NCBI RefSeq assembly: GCF_020614395.1
Contig: NZ_CP085324.1
Span: 1,493,564-1,557,563, forward strand
Source of the DNA: Salarchaeum japonicum
GTDB taxonomy: Archaea; Halobacteriota; Halobacteria; Halobacteriales; Halobacteriaceae
Length of the DNA stretch: 64,000 bases
Direction: 5' to 3'
Part shown: piece after piece, positions 18,943 through 27,487 of the stretch
Position numbering within the stretch: position 1 is the first letter of the stretch
How the letters are laid out: each line of letters starts with the position of its first letter
Made by a program: the position numbers and the translations under genes
The notes under the pieces: generated by a model
The model's input: only the letters and a program-made list of their open reading frames with translations
What the model was told of the DNA's origin: nothing
Databases searched by the model: none

Positions 18943-19848
18943 GTGACGCTGGACGACGAGTTGGCGGCCGAAATCCGCGAGATAGCGGCGATGGGCGTTC
19001 CGCCGTGGCACGCGATGAGCGTCGCGTCCGCGCGCCGCGTGGAGGACGACGTGTTCGGCGGCACGTCGAGAACCGTCGCGTTCGTGCGCGACCTCGCAAT
19101 CCCGGGGCCGCGCGGCGAGATACCCCTGCGCGTCTACCGGGACACGGACGACCCGGCGGGGACGCTCGTGTTCTACCACGGCGGCGGATGGACGCTCGGA
19201 ACACTGGAGTCCGCGGGCGACCTCTGCCGGGAGCTCGCCGCGCGCACCGACCGCGTCGTCGTGTCCGTTGACTACCGGCTCGCGCCCGAACATCCGTTCC
19301 CGGAGGGATTGGACGACGCGTACGCCGCCCTGGAGTGGGCGAGCGAGCACGCCGGAGCGTTCGGCGGCGCGGACGACGTCGCGGTCGCCGGGACGAGCGC
19401 AGGCGGGAACCTCGCGGCCGCCGTCGCGCTCCGCGCCCGCGACCACGACGGCCCCGCCATCTCCCATCAGGCGCTCTGCTACCCCATCACGAACCACGCG
19501 TTCGACACCGACTCCTACCGGGAGAACGCGGACGGCCCCCTCCTCACCCGGGCGGACATGGAGTGGTTCTGGGAGCAGTACGCGCGGAGTCCGGTGGACG
19601 CCGCGAACCCGTACGCGAGCGTGCTCCGCGCCCCCGACCACGCCACCCTCCCCGACGCGACGGTGGTGACGGCGGGCCACGACCCGCTCCGGGACGAGGG
19701 GCGAGCGTACGCGGACGCCCTCGACGACGCGGGAACGCCGGTCGAACACCACCACTACCCGTCGATGGCGCACGGTTTCCTCAGCCTCACCGACAGCGTG
19801 GCTGTCGCGGACGACGCGATGGCGGCGGTCGCGGCGCGGTTGCGGTAG
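18943..19848 (+). CDS. Hormone-sensitive-lipase-type esterase
   Basis: Alpha/beta hydrolase of 301 residues, GTG start at 18943. The oxyanion-hole motif HGGGW is at 79-83, the nucleophile S152 lies in GTSAGG, and the acid D247 (GHDPLRDEG) and base H277 (MAHGF) complete the triad. SVDYRLAPEHPFP (108-120) is diagnostic of the HSL/family IV group, which hydrolyses short- to medium-chain carboxylic esters. Length is standard. It follows the methyltransferase-like gene by 22 bases. Confidence 0.9.
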   Translation: MTLDDELAAEIREIAAMGVPPWHAMSVASARRVEDDVFGGTSRTVAFVRDLAIPGPRGEIPLRVYRDTDDPAGTLVFYHGGGWTLGTLESAGDLCRELAARTDRVVVSVDYRLAPEHPFPEGLDDAYAALEWASEHAGAFGGADDVAVAGTSAGGNLAAAVALRARDHDGPAISHQALCYPITNHAFDTDSYRENADGPLLTRADMEWFWEQYARSPVDAANPYASVLRAPDHATLPDATVVTAGHDPLRDEGRAYADALDDAGTPVEHHHYPSMAHGFLSLTDSVAVADDAMAAVAARLR

Positions 19849-19879
19849 ACCGCCCCCGTCGTTGGCCGCATGAGGAACC

Positions 19880-19887
19880 GTTTTGAA
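19880..19887 (+). promoter_or_regulatory. TATA box for the first thiolase operon
   Basis: GTTTTGAA centred 27 bases before the ATG at 19911, the spacing expected for a leaderless haloarchaeal transcript. It starts the thiolase, HMGS-like, DUF35 set. Confidence 0.55.
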
Positions 19888-19910
19888 TCAGCCCCGGGAA
19901 ACGCGACCGT

Positions 19911-21080
19911 ATGAACGAGGTGTACGTCGTGGGCGCGGGCCAGACCGATTACGGGTCGTTCCCGCGCGAGTCGTATCGCTCCCTGTTCAAGGAGGCCGTG
20001 GACACGGCCGTCGCGTCCGTGGACGCGGAGTTCGACCGCGAGTCGGTGGACGAGGCGTACGTCGGCACGCTCGGTGTCGGCGGCCGCCAACTCGGCCTGC
20101 CCGGCCCCGCTGTCACGGAGTTCGCGGGATTGAACGGCACGGCGACGACGCGCGTCGAGAACGCGTGCGCGGCGAGCGGCGTCGCGCTCCGACAGGCCGT
20201 GCTCGCCGTACGCGCGGGCGTCGCGGACGTGGCGCTCGCCGGCGGGTTCGAGGTGATGAACGACGTGAGTAGCGAGCGCACCGGCGAGTGGCTCGGCGTC
20301 TCCGGCGAGACGGAGTGGGAACGCATGGCCGGCACGACGTTCTCCGGCGTGTACGCGCAGATGGCGGACGCGCACATGGCCGAACACGGAACGACGCGCG
20401 AACACCTCTCCCGGGTCGCGGTGAAGAACCACGCGAACGGCGCGAAGAACCCGCACGCCCAGCTGGGGTTCGAGACGAACCTGGAGGACGCGATGAACGC
20501 GCCCGCCGTCGCCGACCCCCTGAACCTGTTCGACTGCTGTCCGACCTCGGACGGCGCGAGCGCGGTGTTGGTGGCGTCCCGGGACGCCGCGGAGGAACTC
20601 ACCGACAACCCGATTCGCATCGCGGGCGCGGGCCAGTCGAGCGGCCGCGTCGGACTGTTCCAGCGGCCGAGCCTCACCGAGATTCCGGCGACCCAGCGCG
20701 CCGCCGAACAGGCCTACGACGAGGCCGACATCGGCCCCGAGGACGTGGAGTTCGCGGAGGTACACGACTGCTTCAGCATCGCGGAACTCCTCGCGTACGA
20801 AGACCTCGGGTTCTGCGAGCGCGGCGAAGCCGGGCCGTACGTCGCGTCCGGCGCGACCGAACCCGACGGCGAGCGCCCCGTGAACCTCTCCGGCGGCCTG
20901 AAGTCGAAGGGCCACCCCATCGGCGCGACCGGCGGCGGGCAGGTGGTGGAAGTGTTCAAGCAACTCCGCGGCGAGGCCGGCGACCGCCAGGTCTCGGGGC
21001 TCTCCCGCGGCCTGACGCACAACGTCGGGGGGAGCGGTGGCGCTGTCGCGGTGCACGTCTTCGAGGAGGGATGGGCGTGA
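19911..21080 (+). CDS. Thiolase/SCP2-type acyl-CoA acyltransferase (set 1)
   Basis: A 389-residue thiolase-fold enzyme of the archaeal/SCP2 type, which joins or cleaves acyl-CoA units by Claisen chemistry. The acyl-accepting cysteine C86 is in ENACAASGVAL, HDCF is at 285-288 and the CoA-pocket histidine H335 is in GHPIGATG. The C-terminal motif is HNVGGSGG, lacking the second cysteine of bacterial thiolases, as usual in archaeal members. It overlaps the next gene by ten bases. In archaea such thiolases form a complex with HMG-CoA synthase and a DUF35 protein; here the partners follow in the same operon. Confidence 0.9.
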   Translation: MNEVYVVGAGQTDYGSFPRESYRSLFKEAVDTAVASVDAEFDRESVDEAYVGTLGVGGRQLGLPGPAVTEFAGLNGTATTRVENACAASGVALRQAVLAVRAGVADVALAGGFEVMNDVSSERTGEWLGVSGETEWERMAGTTFSGVYAQMADAHMAEHGTTREHLSRVAVKNHANGAKNPHAQLGFETNLEDAMNAPAVADPLNLFDCCPTSDGASAVLVASRDAAEELTDNPIRIAGAGQSSGRVGLFQRPSLTEIPATQRAAEQAYDEADIGPEDVEFAEVHDCFSIAELLAYEDLGFCERGEAGPYVASGATEPDGERPVNLSGGLKSKGHPIGATGGGQVVEVFKQLRGEAGDRQVSGLSRGLTHNVGGSGGAVAVHVFEEGWA

Positions 21081-22018
21081 ACGCGCTCGACTCCCTCGGG
21101 GTGTACACGCCCCGGGCGCGCATCAGCGCGGACGAACTGGACGCGGCGCTCGCGTCCGTCCACGCGCGCGGCGTCGACACGAAGGCCGTCGCGGCCGCGG
21201 ACGAGGATTCGGTGACGATGGCGACCGCCGCCGCGCGGGACGCCATCCACGCCAGCACGTACGACCGCGACGAACTCGGACTCGTCGCGTTCGCCACCAC
21301 GACACCGCCGCTCGCGGAGGGCGACGTGGCGGGCACGCTCGCGGAACTGCTCGGCCTCCCCCGGGACGCGGCGGCGGTCGCGCACACGCAGAGTCCGCGG
21401 GACGGCGTGGGAGCGCTCCGGGACGCGCTCGACGCGGACGGCCCGGCGCTCGCCGTCGCGGCCGACAGCCCGTTCGGCGACCCCGGCGAGGGAATCGACC
21501 ACGCGGCGGGCGCGGGCGCGGTGGCGTTCGTCGCCGGCCCCGACGGCGACGTGACCGTCGAGGGGACGGCCTCGTACACGGAGGAGTTCCCGGGGACGCG
21601 CTACCGGCCGCGGGGGTCGCGGGACGTGGAGACGTACGGCGCGACCGAGTACGAGCGCGACGCATACCGCACGAGCGTCGCACAAGCAGTCGCGGGACTC
21701 GACGGGACGCCGGACGCGCTCGCGCCGACCGCGCCCGACGGCGGCCTCCCCTACCGGGGTGCGCGCGCCGTCGAGGGCGACGCGGCGGTGTACGAGCGCG
21801 CGCACGACCTCGGCGACACGGGCGCGGCCAGCGCCCTGTTCGGCCTGCTCGCCGCGTGGGACGACGGCGAGACCGACGTGGCCGTCGTCGGGTACGGGAA
21901 CGGCGCGGACGCCGTCCACCTCGACGGCCGACTCGACGTCCAGGACGAACGCGACACCGTGAGTATCGACTACCCGCAGTACGCTCGCAAGCGCGGCCAC
22001 ATCGGGGGTGACGCCTGA
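21071..22018 (+). CDS. HMG-CoA synthase-like (KAS III fold) protein lacking all cysteines (set 1)
   Basis: A 315-residue protein of the HMG-CoA synthase/KAS III family, recognised from its N-terminal LGVYTPRARI, ATTTPPLAEG and the C-terminal strand VVGYGNGADAVHL. It is much shorter than true archaeal HMG-CoA synthase and contains no cysteine, so the nucleophile that carries the acyl group in this family is absent; the expected position (about 105-110) reads HTQSPR. It cannot do standard acyl transfer and may be a structural or CoA-binding subunit for the thiolase. ATG 21071 was chosen; GTG 21077 is an alternative. It overlaps both neighbours. Confidence 0.75.
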   Translation: MGVNALDSLGVYTPRARISADELDAALASVHARGVDTKAVAAADEDSVTMATAAARDAIHASTYDRDELGLVAFATTTPPLAEGDVAGTLAELLGLPRDAAAVAHTQSPRDGVGALRDALDADGPALAVAADSPFGDPGEGIDHAAGAGAVAFVAGPDGDVTVEGTASYTEEFPGTRYRPRGSRDVETYGATEYERDAYRTSVAQAVAGLDGTPDALAPTAPDGGLPYRGARAVEGDAAVYERAHDLGDTGAASALFGLLAAWDDGETDVAVVGYGNGADAVHLDGRLDVQDERDTVSIDYPQYARKRGHIGGDA

Positions 22019-22434
22019 TGGGGGCGTACGTCAGCCTCCCGACGTGGTGGCGGAGCAACGATTCCCGGTACCGCCTCGTGCTCGGGAAGTGCCCGGAGTG
22101 CGGCGCGCACAACTTCCCCGCGGAGGGCGTCTGCGCGTCCTGTAACGCGGACGCCGACTTCGAGGAAGTCGAACCCGAGGGCACCGGAACCGTGCAGGCC
22201 GTGACCGTCATCTCCGGCGGCGCGCCGCCCGAGTTCGACGAGTACCAGACCCGGGAGGGCGCGTTCGCCACCGGTATCATCGAACTGGCGGAGGGCGCGC
22301 GGCTCCCCGGGATGTTCTGCGACTGCGACCCGAGCGAGATCTCGCGCGGCGACCGCGTCGAGGCCGTGGTGCGTCGGCTGTACGAACAGGAGGGCGTGCC
22401 GCGGTACGGCGTGAAGTTCCGGCCGGTCGAGTAA
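22018..22434 (+). CDS. DUF35 zinc-ribbon/OB-fold protein (set 1)
   Basis: A 138-residue protein with a rubredoxin-like zinc ribbon (CPEC 25-28 and CASC 39-42) followed by an OB-fold (GTVQAVTVISGG ... GDRVEAVVRRL). DUF35 proteins bridge thiolase and HMG-CoA synthase in archaea and bind the CoA pantetheine arm in that complex. The ATG overlaps the stop of the HMGS-like gene (TGATG), so the three are translated together. All four zinc cysteines are present. Confidence 0.88.
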   Translation: MGAYVSLPTWWRSNDSRYRLVLGKCPECGAHNFPAEGVCASCNADADFEEVEPEGTGTVQAVTVISGGAPPEFDEYQTREGAFATGIIELAEGARLPGMFCDCDPSEISRGDRVEAVVRRLYEQEGVPRYGVKFRPVE

Positions 22435-22443
22435 CCCCCAAGC

Positions 22444-22450
22444 CTTCTTA
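22444..22450 (+). promoter_or_regulatory. TATA-like element ahead of a 23-codon leader ORF
   Basis: CTTCTTA centred 28 bases before the ATG at 22475, not before the alcohol dehydrogenase GTG at 22543. A leaderless transcript from here would begin at the small ORF. Confidence 0.4.
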
Positions 22451-22474
22451 TCCGCGTCCGTACAGGATAGCGGT

Positions 22475-22546
22475 ATGCGAACACGACCCGCACTCGGTCG
22501 GGAGCGACCAGCGAACGACGGCGGCGAGCGGGGTGACGTGCGGTGA
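22475..22546 (+). CDS. Putative 23-residue leader peptide coupled to alcohol dehydrogenase
   Basis: ATG at 22475 begins a 23-codon frame rich in arginine (first residues MRTRPALGRERP) that ends in TGA at 22544-22546. That stop overlaps the GTG start of the next gene (GTGA). It lies in a different frame from that gene. A TATA-like element sits at the leaderless distance upstream. This arrangement would couple translation of the dehydrogenase to the small ORF. The peptide resembles nothing known to me; it may be only a ribosome-loading device, or chance. Confidence 0.35.
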   Translation: MRTRPALGRERPANDGGERGDVR

Positions 22547-23853
22547 GTTACGAGCGTTCGGTGTCCGCGAGCCCGCACGAACTCGTCTCGGAGAGCGTCT
22601 GGCACGTCCAGCTCCCCGAACTCCGGTTCGGCCGGGGGAGCGTGCGCGAACTCGGCTTCCAGCTCGCCGACCTCGGCGTCCCCGCGGACGCGCACGGCCT
22701 GCTCGTCACGGACGGCACGCTCGCCGACCTCGGGCACGCGGGCCGCGTGACCGACCACCTCGAAGACGACGGGTTCTCCGTGGACGTGTACGACGACTGC
22801 CCGCGCGAACCCGCGGTGTCCGACGTGGACGACTGCATCGAGTTCGTGCGCGAGGCCGGCGACGGCGGCTACGACTTCTACGTCGGGCTCGGCGGCGGGA
22901 GTTGCATGGACGTGGCGAAGGCGACGCGCGCCGTCGTCGCGAACGGCGGCGAGGTACTGGACTACATCGCGGAGCCGACGGGCGAGGGCGAGCGCCTCAC
23001 GGAGTCGGGCGCGCCGCTCGTCCTGCTGCCGACGACGGCGGGCACGGGGTCGGAGATATCGCCGGTCGCCATCTTCGCCGTCGAGGAGAAGAACATCAAG
23101 GAGGGAATTTCGAGCAACCACGTGCGCGCCGACGCGGCCGTGCTCGACCCGACGTTCACGACGACGCTCCCGCCGGAGGAGACGGCGAAAACGGCGATGG
23201 ACGCGCTCGGGCACGCCATCGAGGGGTACACGACGCACGACTACGACAGCCTGCTGCGACCGGAAGACCCCGCGGACAGGCCGGTGTACGCGGGCCGGTC
23301 GCCGTTCACGGAGATGTTCTCCGAGGAGGCCATCCGCCTGCTCTCCGGGAACGTCCGCACCGCCGTCCACAACGGCGACGACCTCGACGCCCGGGAGAAC
23401 ATGCTCCGGGGCGCGCTGTTCGGCGCTATCGCGGGCCTCACCGCGGGCGCGACGCTCTGTCACGCGATGGCGTATCCGGTCGGGAACCGCTACCACACGA
23501 ACCACGGCGAGACCATCGCGGTGCTCACGCCCGCGAGCACCATCGACTACAACTCCGCGAGCGATCCGGGGCGGTTCGCGGACGTGGCGGAGCTGTTCGG
23601 CGTCGATACCACCGGAATGACCGACAGGGCGGCCGCGGACGCGCTCAAAGAACAGTACGTTCAGTTACAGCAGGATTTGAACGTCCTGCCGAGCGGCCTG
23701 CACGAGCTCGCGGGCGTCACCGAGGACGACCTGGACTGGCTCGCGGAGCAGACCGTGAGCACCCAGAAACGCCTCCTCAGGACGAACCCGCGGCCCGTCA
23801 CCGTGGACGACGTGCGCGAGGTGTTCGCGGACGCGCTCCACAATTGGGAGTAG
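22543..23853 (+). CDS. Iron-containing alcohol dehydrogenase
   Basis: Group III (iron-dependent) dehydrogenase of 436 residues, start GTG 22543. Motifs: nucleotide-binding GGGSCMDVAKA (about 115-125), PTTAGTGSEISP (about 162-173), and metal-binding histidines in ALGHAIEGYTTH and CHAMAYPVGNRYHTNHGE. It most resembles the hydroxyacid-oxoacid transhydrogenase/Fe-ADH branch, which acts on hydroxy-acids such as 4-hydroxybutyrate, but the substrate cannot be fixed. It stands between the two thiolase/HMGS-like/DUF35 sets on the same strand, so it probably serves the same acyl-CoA pathway. Confidence 0.88.
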   Translation: MSYERSVSASPHELVSESVWHVQLPELRFGRGSVRELGFQLADLGVPADAHGLLVTDGTLADLGHAGRVTDHLEDDGFSVDVYDDCPREPAVSDVDDCIEFVREAGDGGYDFYVGLGGGSCMDVAKATRAVVANGGEVLDYIAEPTGEGERLTESGAPLVLLPTTAGTGSEISPVAIFAVEEKNIKEGISSNHVRADAAVLDPTFTTTLPPEETAKTAMDALGHAIEGYTTHDYDSLLRPEDPADRPVYAGRSPFTEMFSEEAIRLLSGNVRTAVHNGDDLDARENMLRGALFGAIAGLTAGATLCHAMAYPVGNRYHTNHGETIAVLTPASTIDYNSASDPGRFADVAELFGVDTTGMTDRAAADALKEQYVQLQQDLNVLPSGLHELAGVTEDDLDWLAEQTVSTQKRLLRTNPRPVTVDDVREVFADALHNWE

Positions 23854-23892
23854 TACAGTAGAAACCGAAACCCCGACTCGATTGAACATCGG

Positions 23893-23900
23893 TATTTATT
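23893..23900 (+). promoter_or_regulatory. TATA box for the second HMGS-like/DUF35/thiolase operon
   Basis: TATTTATT centred about 33 bases before the ATG at 23929, giving a transcript with at most a few leader bases. The strongest A/T-rich element in the spacer after the dehydrogenase. Confidence 0.55.
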
Positions 23901-23928
23901 GTGCGCGAATCTGTGGGTATCGTTAGAT

Positions 23929-24888
23929 ATGGTTGCGATACGGGGATACGGCTCCTACGTGCCGCTCTACCGGATCGAGCGGTCGGCCATCGCTGAACAG
24001 TACGGCGAGCGCGCGGGCGGCGGGGAGACCGCCGTGCCGGCGCACGACGAGAACGTGACGACGCTGGGCGTGCAGGCGGCGAAGAACGCGCTCTCGCACG
24101 CCGGCATCGAGTCGCCGGACGCGGTGTACGCCGCGACGACGAGCGACGACTTCGACGAGCGCGGCGTCGCCCCGCACGTCGCGCACGCGGTCGGCGCGGG
24201 CGAGGACGCGCGCGTCTCCGACTTCCAGGGGAGCGCGCGGGCGGCGACGAACGCCGTGCTCGCCGCGCGGGACGCCGTCGAGGCCGGACGCGCCGACACC
24301 GCGCTCGTGGTCGCGAGCGACGTGCTCACCGCCGACGCGGGCACGAGCGCGGAACGCACCGCCGGCGCGGGCGCGGGCGCGCTCGTCCTCGGCGCGGGCG
24401 ACGGCGTCGCGGCACTCCGGGAGTCGGCGGTCGCCACGACGGGGTTCGTCGGGCGGTTCGCGCCGGCGGGCGAGACCCCCGAGACGGGCGATGGGCGATT
24501 CAATCGCGCGAACTACCTGGACGCCGTCACGACCGCCGTCGGAGGGCTGGACGGCGAGTTCGACCGCGCGGCGTTCCCCGCGCCGGACGGCCGCTGGGGG
24601 TCGAAGGCCGCGGGCGCGCTCGACCTCGACGCCGCCCTCGACTCGACGTTCGACGCGGTCGGGTTCGCGGGCGCGGGCGGCGTCCTCCTCGACCTCGCCG
24701 CGAGCCTCGACGCCGCGGAGGCCGACGAAACCGTGCTCCTCGCGGGCTACGGCCCCGGCGGCTGTGACGCGCTCAGCATCGAACGCACGACCGACGGAAC
24801 ACCCGAGATGACGACAGACGACTACATCGAGAGCAAGGAGTACGTACCGTACGGCAAACACCGCGGATTCCGCGGGGGTGTCGCCTGA
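23929..24888 (+). CDS. HMG-CoA synthase-like (KAS III fold) protein without the catalytic cysteine (set 2)
   Basis: A 319-residue family member starting MVAIRGYGSYVPLYRI, the conserved first strand of HMG-CoA synthases. Other family features are VYAATTSDDF, the ARAATNAVLAARDAV helix and GYGPGGCDAL near the end. At the nucleophile position the sequence reads SDFQGSARAAT (residues 97-107) where HMG-CoA synthases have ACYGGTAAL, so the cysteine is replaced. The only cysteine (C279) is in the C-terminal strand. The last residues EYVPYGKHRGFRGGVA match the tail of set 1 (YPQYARKRGHIGGDA), which supports common origin. The stop overlaps the DUF35 start. Confidence 0.8.
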   Translation: MVAIRGYGSYVPLYRIERSAIAEQYGERAGGGETAVPAHDENVTTLGVQAAKNALSHAGIESPDAVYAATTSDDFDERGVAPHVAHAVGAGEDARVSDFQGSARAATNAVLAARDAVEAGRADTALVVASDVLTADAGTSAERTAGAGAGALVLGAGDGVAALRESAVATTGFVGRFAPAGETPETGDGRFNRANYLDAVTTAVGGLDGEFDRAAFPAPDGRWGSKAAGALDLDAALDSTFDAVGFAGAGGVLLDLAASLDAAEADETVLLAGYGPGGCDALSIERTTDGTPEMTTDDYIESKEYVPYGKHRGFRGGVA

Positions 24889-25301
24889 TGTACGAACCCC
24901 CGTTCACCCGCGACCGGGACGCGAACGAACGCCTCGCCGCCCGCGAGTGCGACGCCTGCGGCTGGGTGAGCTTCCCCGAACATCGCGAGATATGCAAGCG
25001 CTGCGGGAGCGTGGGCGAGTGGACGGACACCGAACTCGAAGAGCGCGGCACCGTCCAGTCCTACGTCGTCCAACAGCGCCTTCCCGACGAGTTCGAGACG
25101 CCGCTCCCGCTCGCCATCATGGACGTTCCCCAAACGTCGGGCGGTGACCCCGCCCGCGTCTACGGCCTGTTCACCGAAACCGACCCCGAGCACATCGACA
25201 TCGGGATGGAGGCCGAAGCCGACTTCCGCCGCATCTTCGACGTGGACGGCCTGCCAATCCACTCATTCAAGTTCAAGCGCCCGCGGGGTGACCGGCTATG
25301 A
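24888..25301 (+). CDS. DUF35 zinc-ribbon/OB-fold protein (set 2)
   Basis: A 137-residue partner protein with zinc-ribbon cysteines C21/C24 (CDAC) and C36/C39 (CKRC) and an OB-fold (GTVQSYVVQQRLPDEFETPLPLAIMDV). Overlaps the HMGS-like stop and, by ATGA, the following thiolase start, so the three are translationally coupled. The role inferred from archaeal thiolase complexes is holding CoA and bridging the two larger subunits. Confidence 0.88.
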   Translation: MYEPPFTRDRDANERLAARECDACGWVSFPEHREICKRCGSVGEWTDTELEERGTVQSYVVQQRLPDEFETPLPLAIMDVPQTSGGDPARVYGLFTETDPEHIDIGMEAEADFRRIFDVDGLPIHSFKFKRPRGDRL

Positions 25302-26464
25302 GGGATGTGGCAGTGGTCGGCGCGGGCATGATAGACTTCGGAGAGCTGTTCGAGCAGTCGTTCGACGACATGGCCGAGCGGGCGTACCTGAACGCGCTGG
25401 ACGACGTGGACAAAGGTATCGATAGCGAGGACATCGACGCGGCGTGGTTCGGGACGCTCGACATCGCGGAGAACGCCTCCTCCGGGCTGGGTCTCAGCCA
25501 CCCGACGGGGTTGTTCGAGATGCCGGTGACGCGCGTGGAGAACGCGTGCGCGACCGGGAGCACGGCGTTCCGGTCGGCGGTCGAGGCGGTGCGCGCCGGG
25601 TCGGCGGACGTGGCGCTCGTGCTGGGCGCGGAGAAGATGCGGGACTCCGCTGGCGGCCTCATCGAGGGCGCGTCCCTCGAACAGGTGTGGCGCGGCCGCG
25701 GCGTCACGATGCCCGCCTTTTTCGGCCTGCGCGCCACCCGCCACATGGAGGAGTACGGCACCACGCGCGAACAGGTCGCCGAGGTGTCCGTGAAGAACCA
25801 CGAGAACGGTTCGAAGTATCCGCACGCGCACTACCGGTTCACGTGCAGCGTCGAGGACGTGGTGGACAGCCCGCAGGTCACGTATCCGTTGAACCTCTAC
25901 GACTGCTGTCCCGTGACGGACGGCGCGGCGGCGACGGTCATCGTGAGCGAGGACGTGGTCGAGGAGTACACGGACGACCCGGTCTGGGTCGCCGGGAGCG
26001 GCCTCGCCACCGACACCGTCCAGCGCGGGGCGGACGAGTCGCTCGCGGGGTTCCCCGCGACCCAGCAGGCCGCCGAGCAGGCGTACGAGGAGGCGGACAT
26101 CACGGCGGACGACATCGACGTGGCGGAAGTCCACGACTGCTTCACCATCACCGAACTCGTCACCTACGAAGACCTCGGGTTCTGCGAGAAGGGCGAGGGC
26201 GGCGCGTTCGTCGAGTCCGGGAAACCCCACCTGGACGGCGAGAAGCCCGTGAACCCGTCGGGCGGCCTGCTCGCGAAGGGCCACCCTATCGGCGCGACGG
26301 GCGTCGCGCAGGTGAACGAAATCTACGAGCAACTCCGCGGCGAGGCGGGCGCGGTGCAGGTGGAGAACGACCCCGAGTACGGCCTCCAGCACAACATCGG
26401 CATCGGTCGGGACGCTACTGGTAGTGTGTCCTGCATCAACGTCCTCTCCAAAGACCGGCCCTGA
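25298..26464 (+). CDS. Thiolase/SCP2-type acyl-CoA acyltransferase (set 2)
   Basis: A 388-residue thiolase-fold protein. The acyl cysteine C84 is in ENACATGSTAF; HDCFTITEL and KGHPIGATG are intact. The C-terminal part reads QHNIGIGRDATGSVSCINVL. It is a clear paralogue of 19911-21080, sharing the same motifs and the EDLGFCEKGEGG segment. It is last in its operon while the set 1 thiolase is first. Probable role: thiolytic cleavage or condensation of acyl-CoA together with the two preceding proteins. Confidence 0.9.
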   Translation: MRDVAVVGAGMIDFGELFEQSFDDMAERAYLNALDDVDKGIDSEDIDAAWFGTLDIAENASSGLGLSHPTGLFEMPVTRVENACATGSTAFRSAVEAVRAGSADVALVLGAEKMRDSAGGLIEGASLEQVWRGRGVTMPAFFGLRATRHMEEYGTTREQVAEVSVKNHENGSKYPHAHYRFTCSVEDVVDSPQVTYPLNLYDCCPVTDGAAATVIVSEDVVEEYTDDPVWVAGSGLATDTVQRGADESLAGFPATQQAAEQAYEEADITADDIDVAEVHDCFTITELVTYEDLGFCEKGEGGAFVESGKPHLDGEKPVNPSGGLLAKGHPIGATGVAQVNEIYEQLRGEAGAVQVENDPEYGLQHNIGIGRDATGSVSCINVLSKDRP

Positions 26465-26506
26465 CCCGCCGATAGTTCTTTTCCGCGTCGCCGCCGCACT
26501 GCCGGT

Positions 26507-27487
26507 ATGTCGAGCGAACTGACGGCGAGCGTGCAACTCGCGGGCGACGACCCCGTGGGGTTCGCGGAGCGCGCCGACGACCTCGGGTATCGGGGCGTGT
26601 GGACGGGCGAACTCTGGGGGACGGACGCGTTCGTCACGCTCGCGCGCATCGCCGAGCGCACGGACATCGATGTGGGTACGAGCATCGTGAACGCGTACTC
26701 GCGGAGTCCGGCGGCGCTCGCGGGCGCGGCGGCGAACATCAGTGAAGCCACGAACGGACAGGTCACGCTCGGCGTCGGCACGAGCACCGAGAAGGCCGTG
26801 GAGGACTTGCACGGAACCGAGTTCGAGAATCCGCCGCGTCGCCTGCACGAGACGATAGCACTCGCGCGCCGGTTCCTCGAAACCGACGAGAGAGTATCGT
26901 ACGACGGAGAGCTGTTCTCGGTGGCGGACTTCCCGGGATTGGACGCGGACGTGCCGGTGTACGCGGCGGCGCTCGGGCCGGCGACCCGGCGCGCGACGGG
27001 CCGCGTCGCGGACGGCTGGCTCCCGCACAACATTCCGTTCGAGCGCCTCGAACCCGCGTTCGAGCTGGTGGCGCGAACCGCGCGGGAGGCGGGCCGCGAC
27101 CCCGACGACATCGACGTGGTGCCGTACGTGCCCGCGGCGGTGAGCGCGGACGGGGAGGAGGCGTACGACGCGCTCAGAGGCCACCTCGCGTACTACGTCG
27201 GGAGCGCGGACGGCTACAAGAACGCGGTCGCCCAGGCGTTCCCCGACGAGGCGGAGGCAGTCGCGGACGCGTGGCGCTCCGGTGACCGCGCGGCGGCCCG
27301 CGAACGGGTGAGCGACGAGATGGTGGACGCGCTCGGCGTCGCCGGAACCCCTGAGGGGGCGCGGGAGCGACTACGCGAGGTTGCGGCGCTCCCGGTGGTG
27401 GACGAGCCGCTGGTGGTGACGCCGTCGAACGCGAGCGTCGAACTGGCGATGGAGACGGTGGCGGCGCTCGCGCCCGCGAACCTATGA
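26507..27487 (+). CDS. LLM-class (F420-dependent type) oxidoreductase
   Basis: A luciferase-like monooxygenase fold (TIM barrel) of 326 residues. Haloarchaeal members use coenzyme F420. Family features: ADDLGYRGVWTGELWGTDAFVTLA near residues 25-44, an IDVGTSIVNAYSRSPAALA strand-loop, LGVGTS, and PVYAAALGPATRRATGRVADGWLP. Family members reduce or oxidise small molecules by hydride transfer, as in methylene-tetrahydromethanopterin reductase; the substrate is unknown. The 3' end overlaps by six bases with the convergent FMN oxidase. Confidence 0.85.
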   Translation: MSSELTASVQLAGDDPVGFAERADDLGYRGVWTGELWGTDAFVTLARIAERTDIDVGTSIVNAYSRSPAALAGAAANISEATNGQVTLGVGTSTEKAVEDLHGTEFENPPRRLHETIALARRFLETDERVSYDGELFSVADFPGLDADVPVYAAALGPATRRATGRVADGWLPHNIPFERLEPAFELVARTAREAGRDPDDIDVVPYVPAAVSADGEEAYDALRGHLAYYVGSADGYKNAVAQAFPDEAEAVADAWRSGDRAAARERVSDEMVDALGVAGTPEGARERLREVAALPVVDEPLVVTPSNASVELAMETVAALAPANL

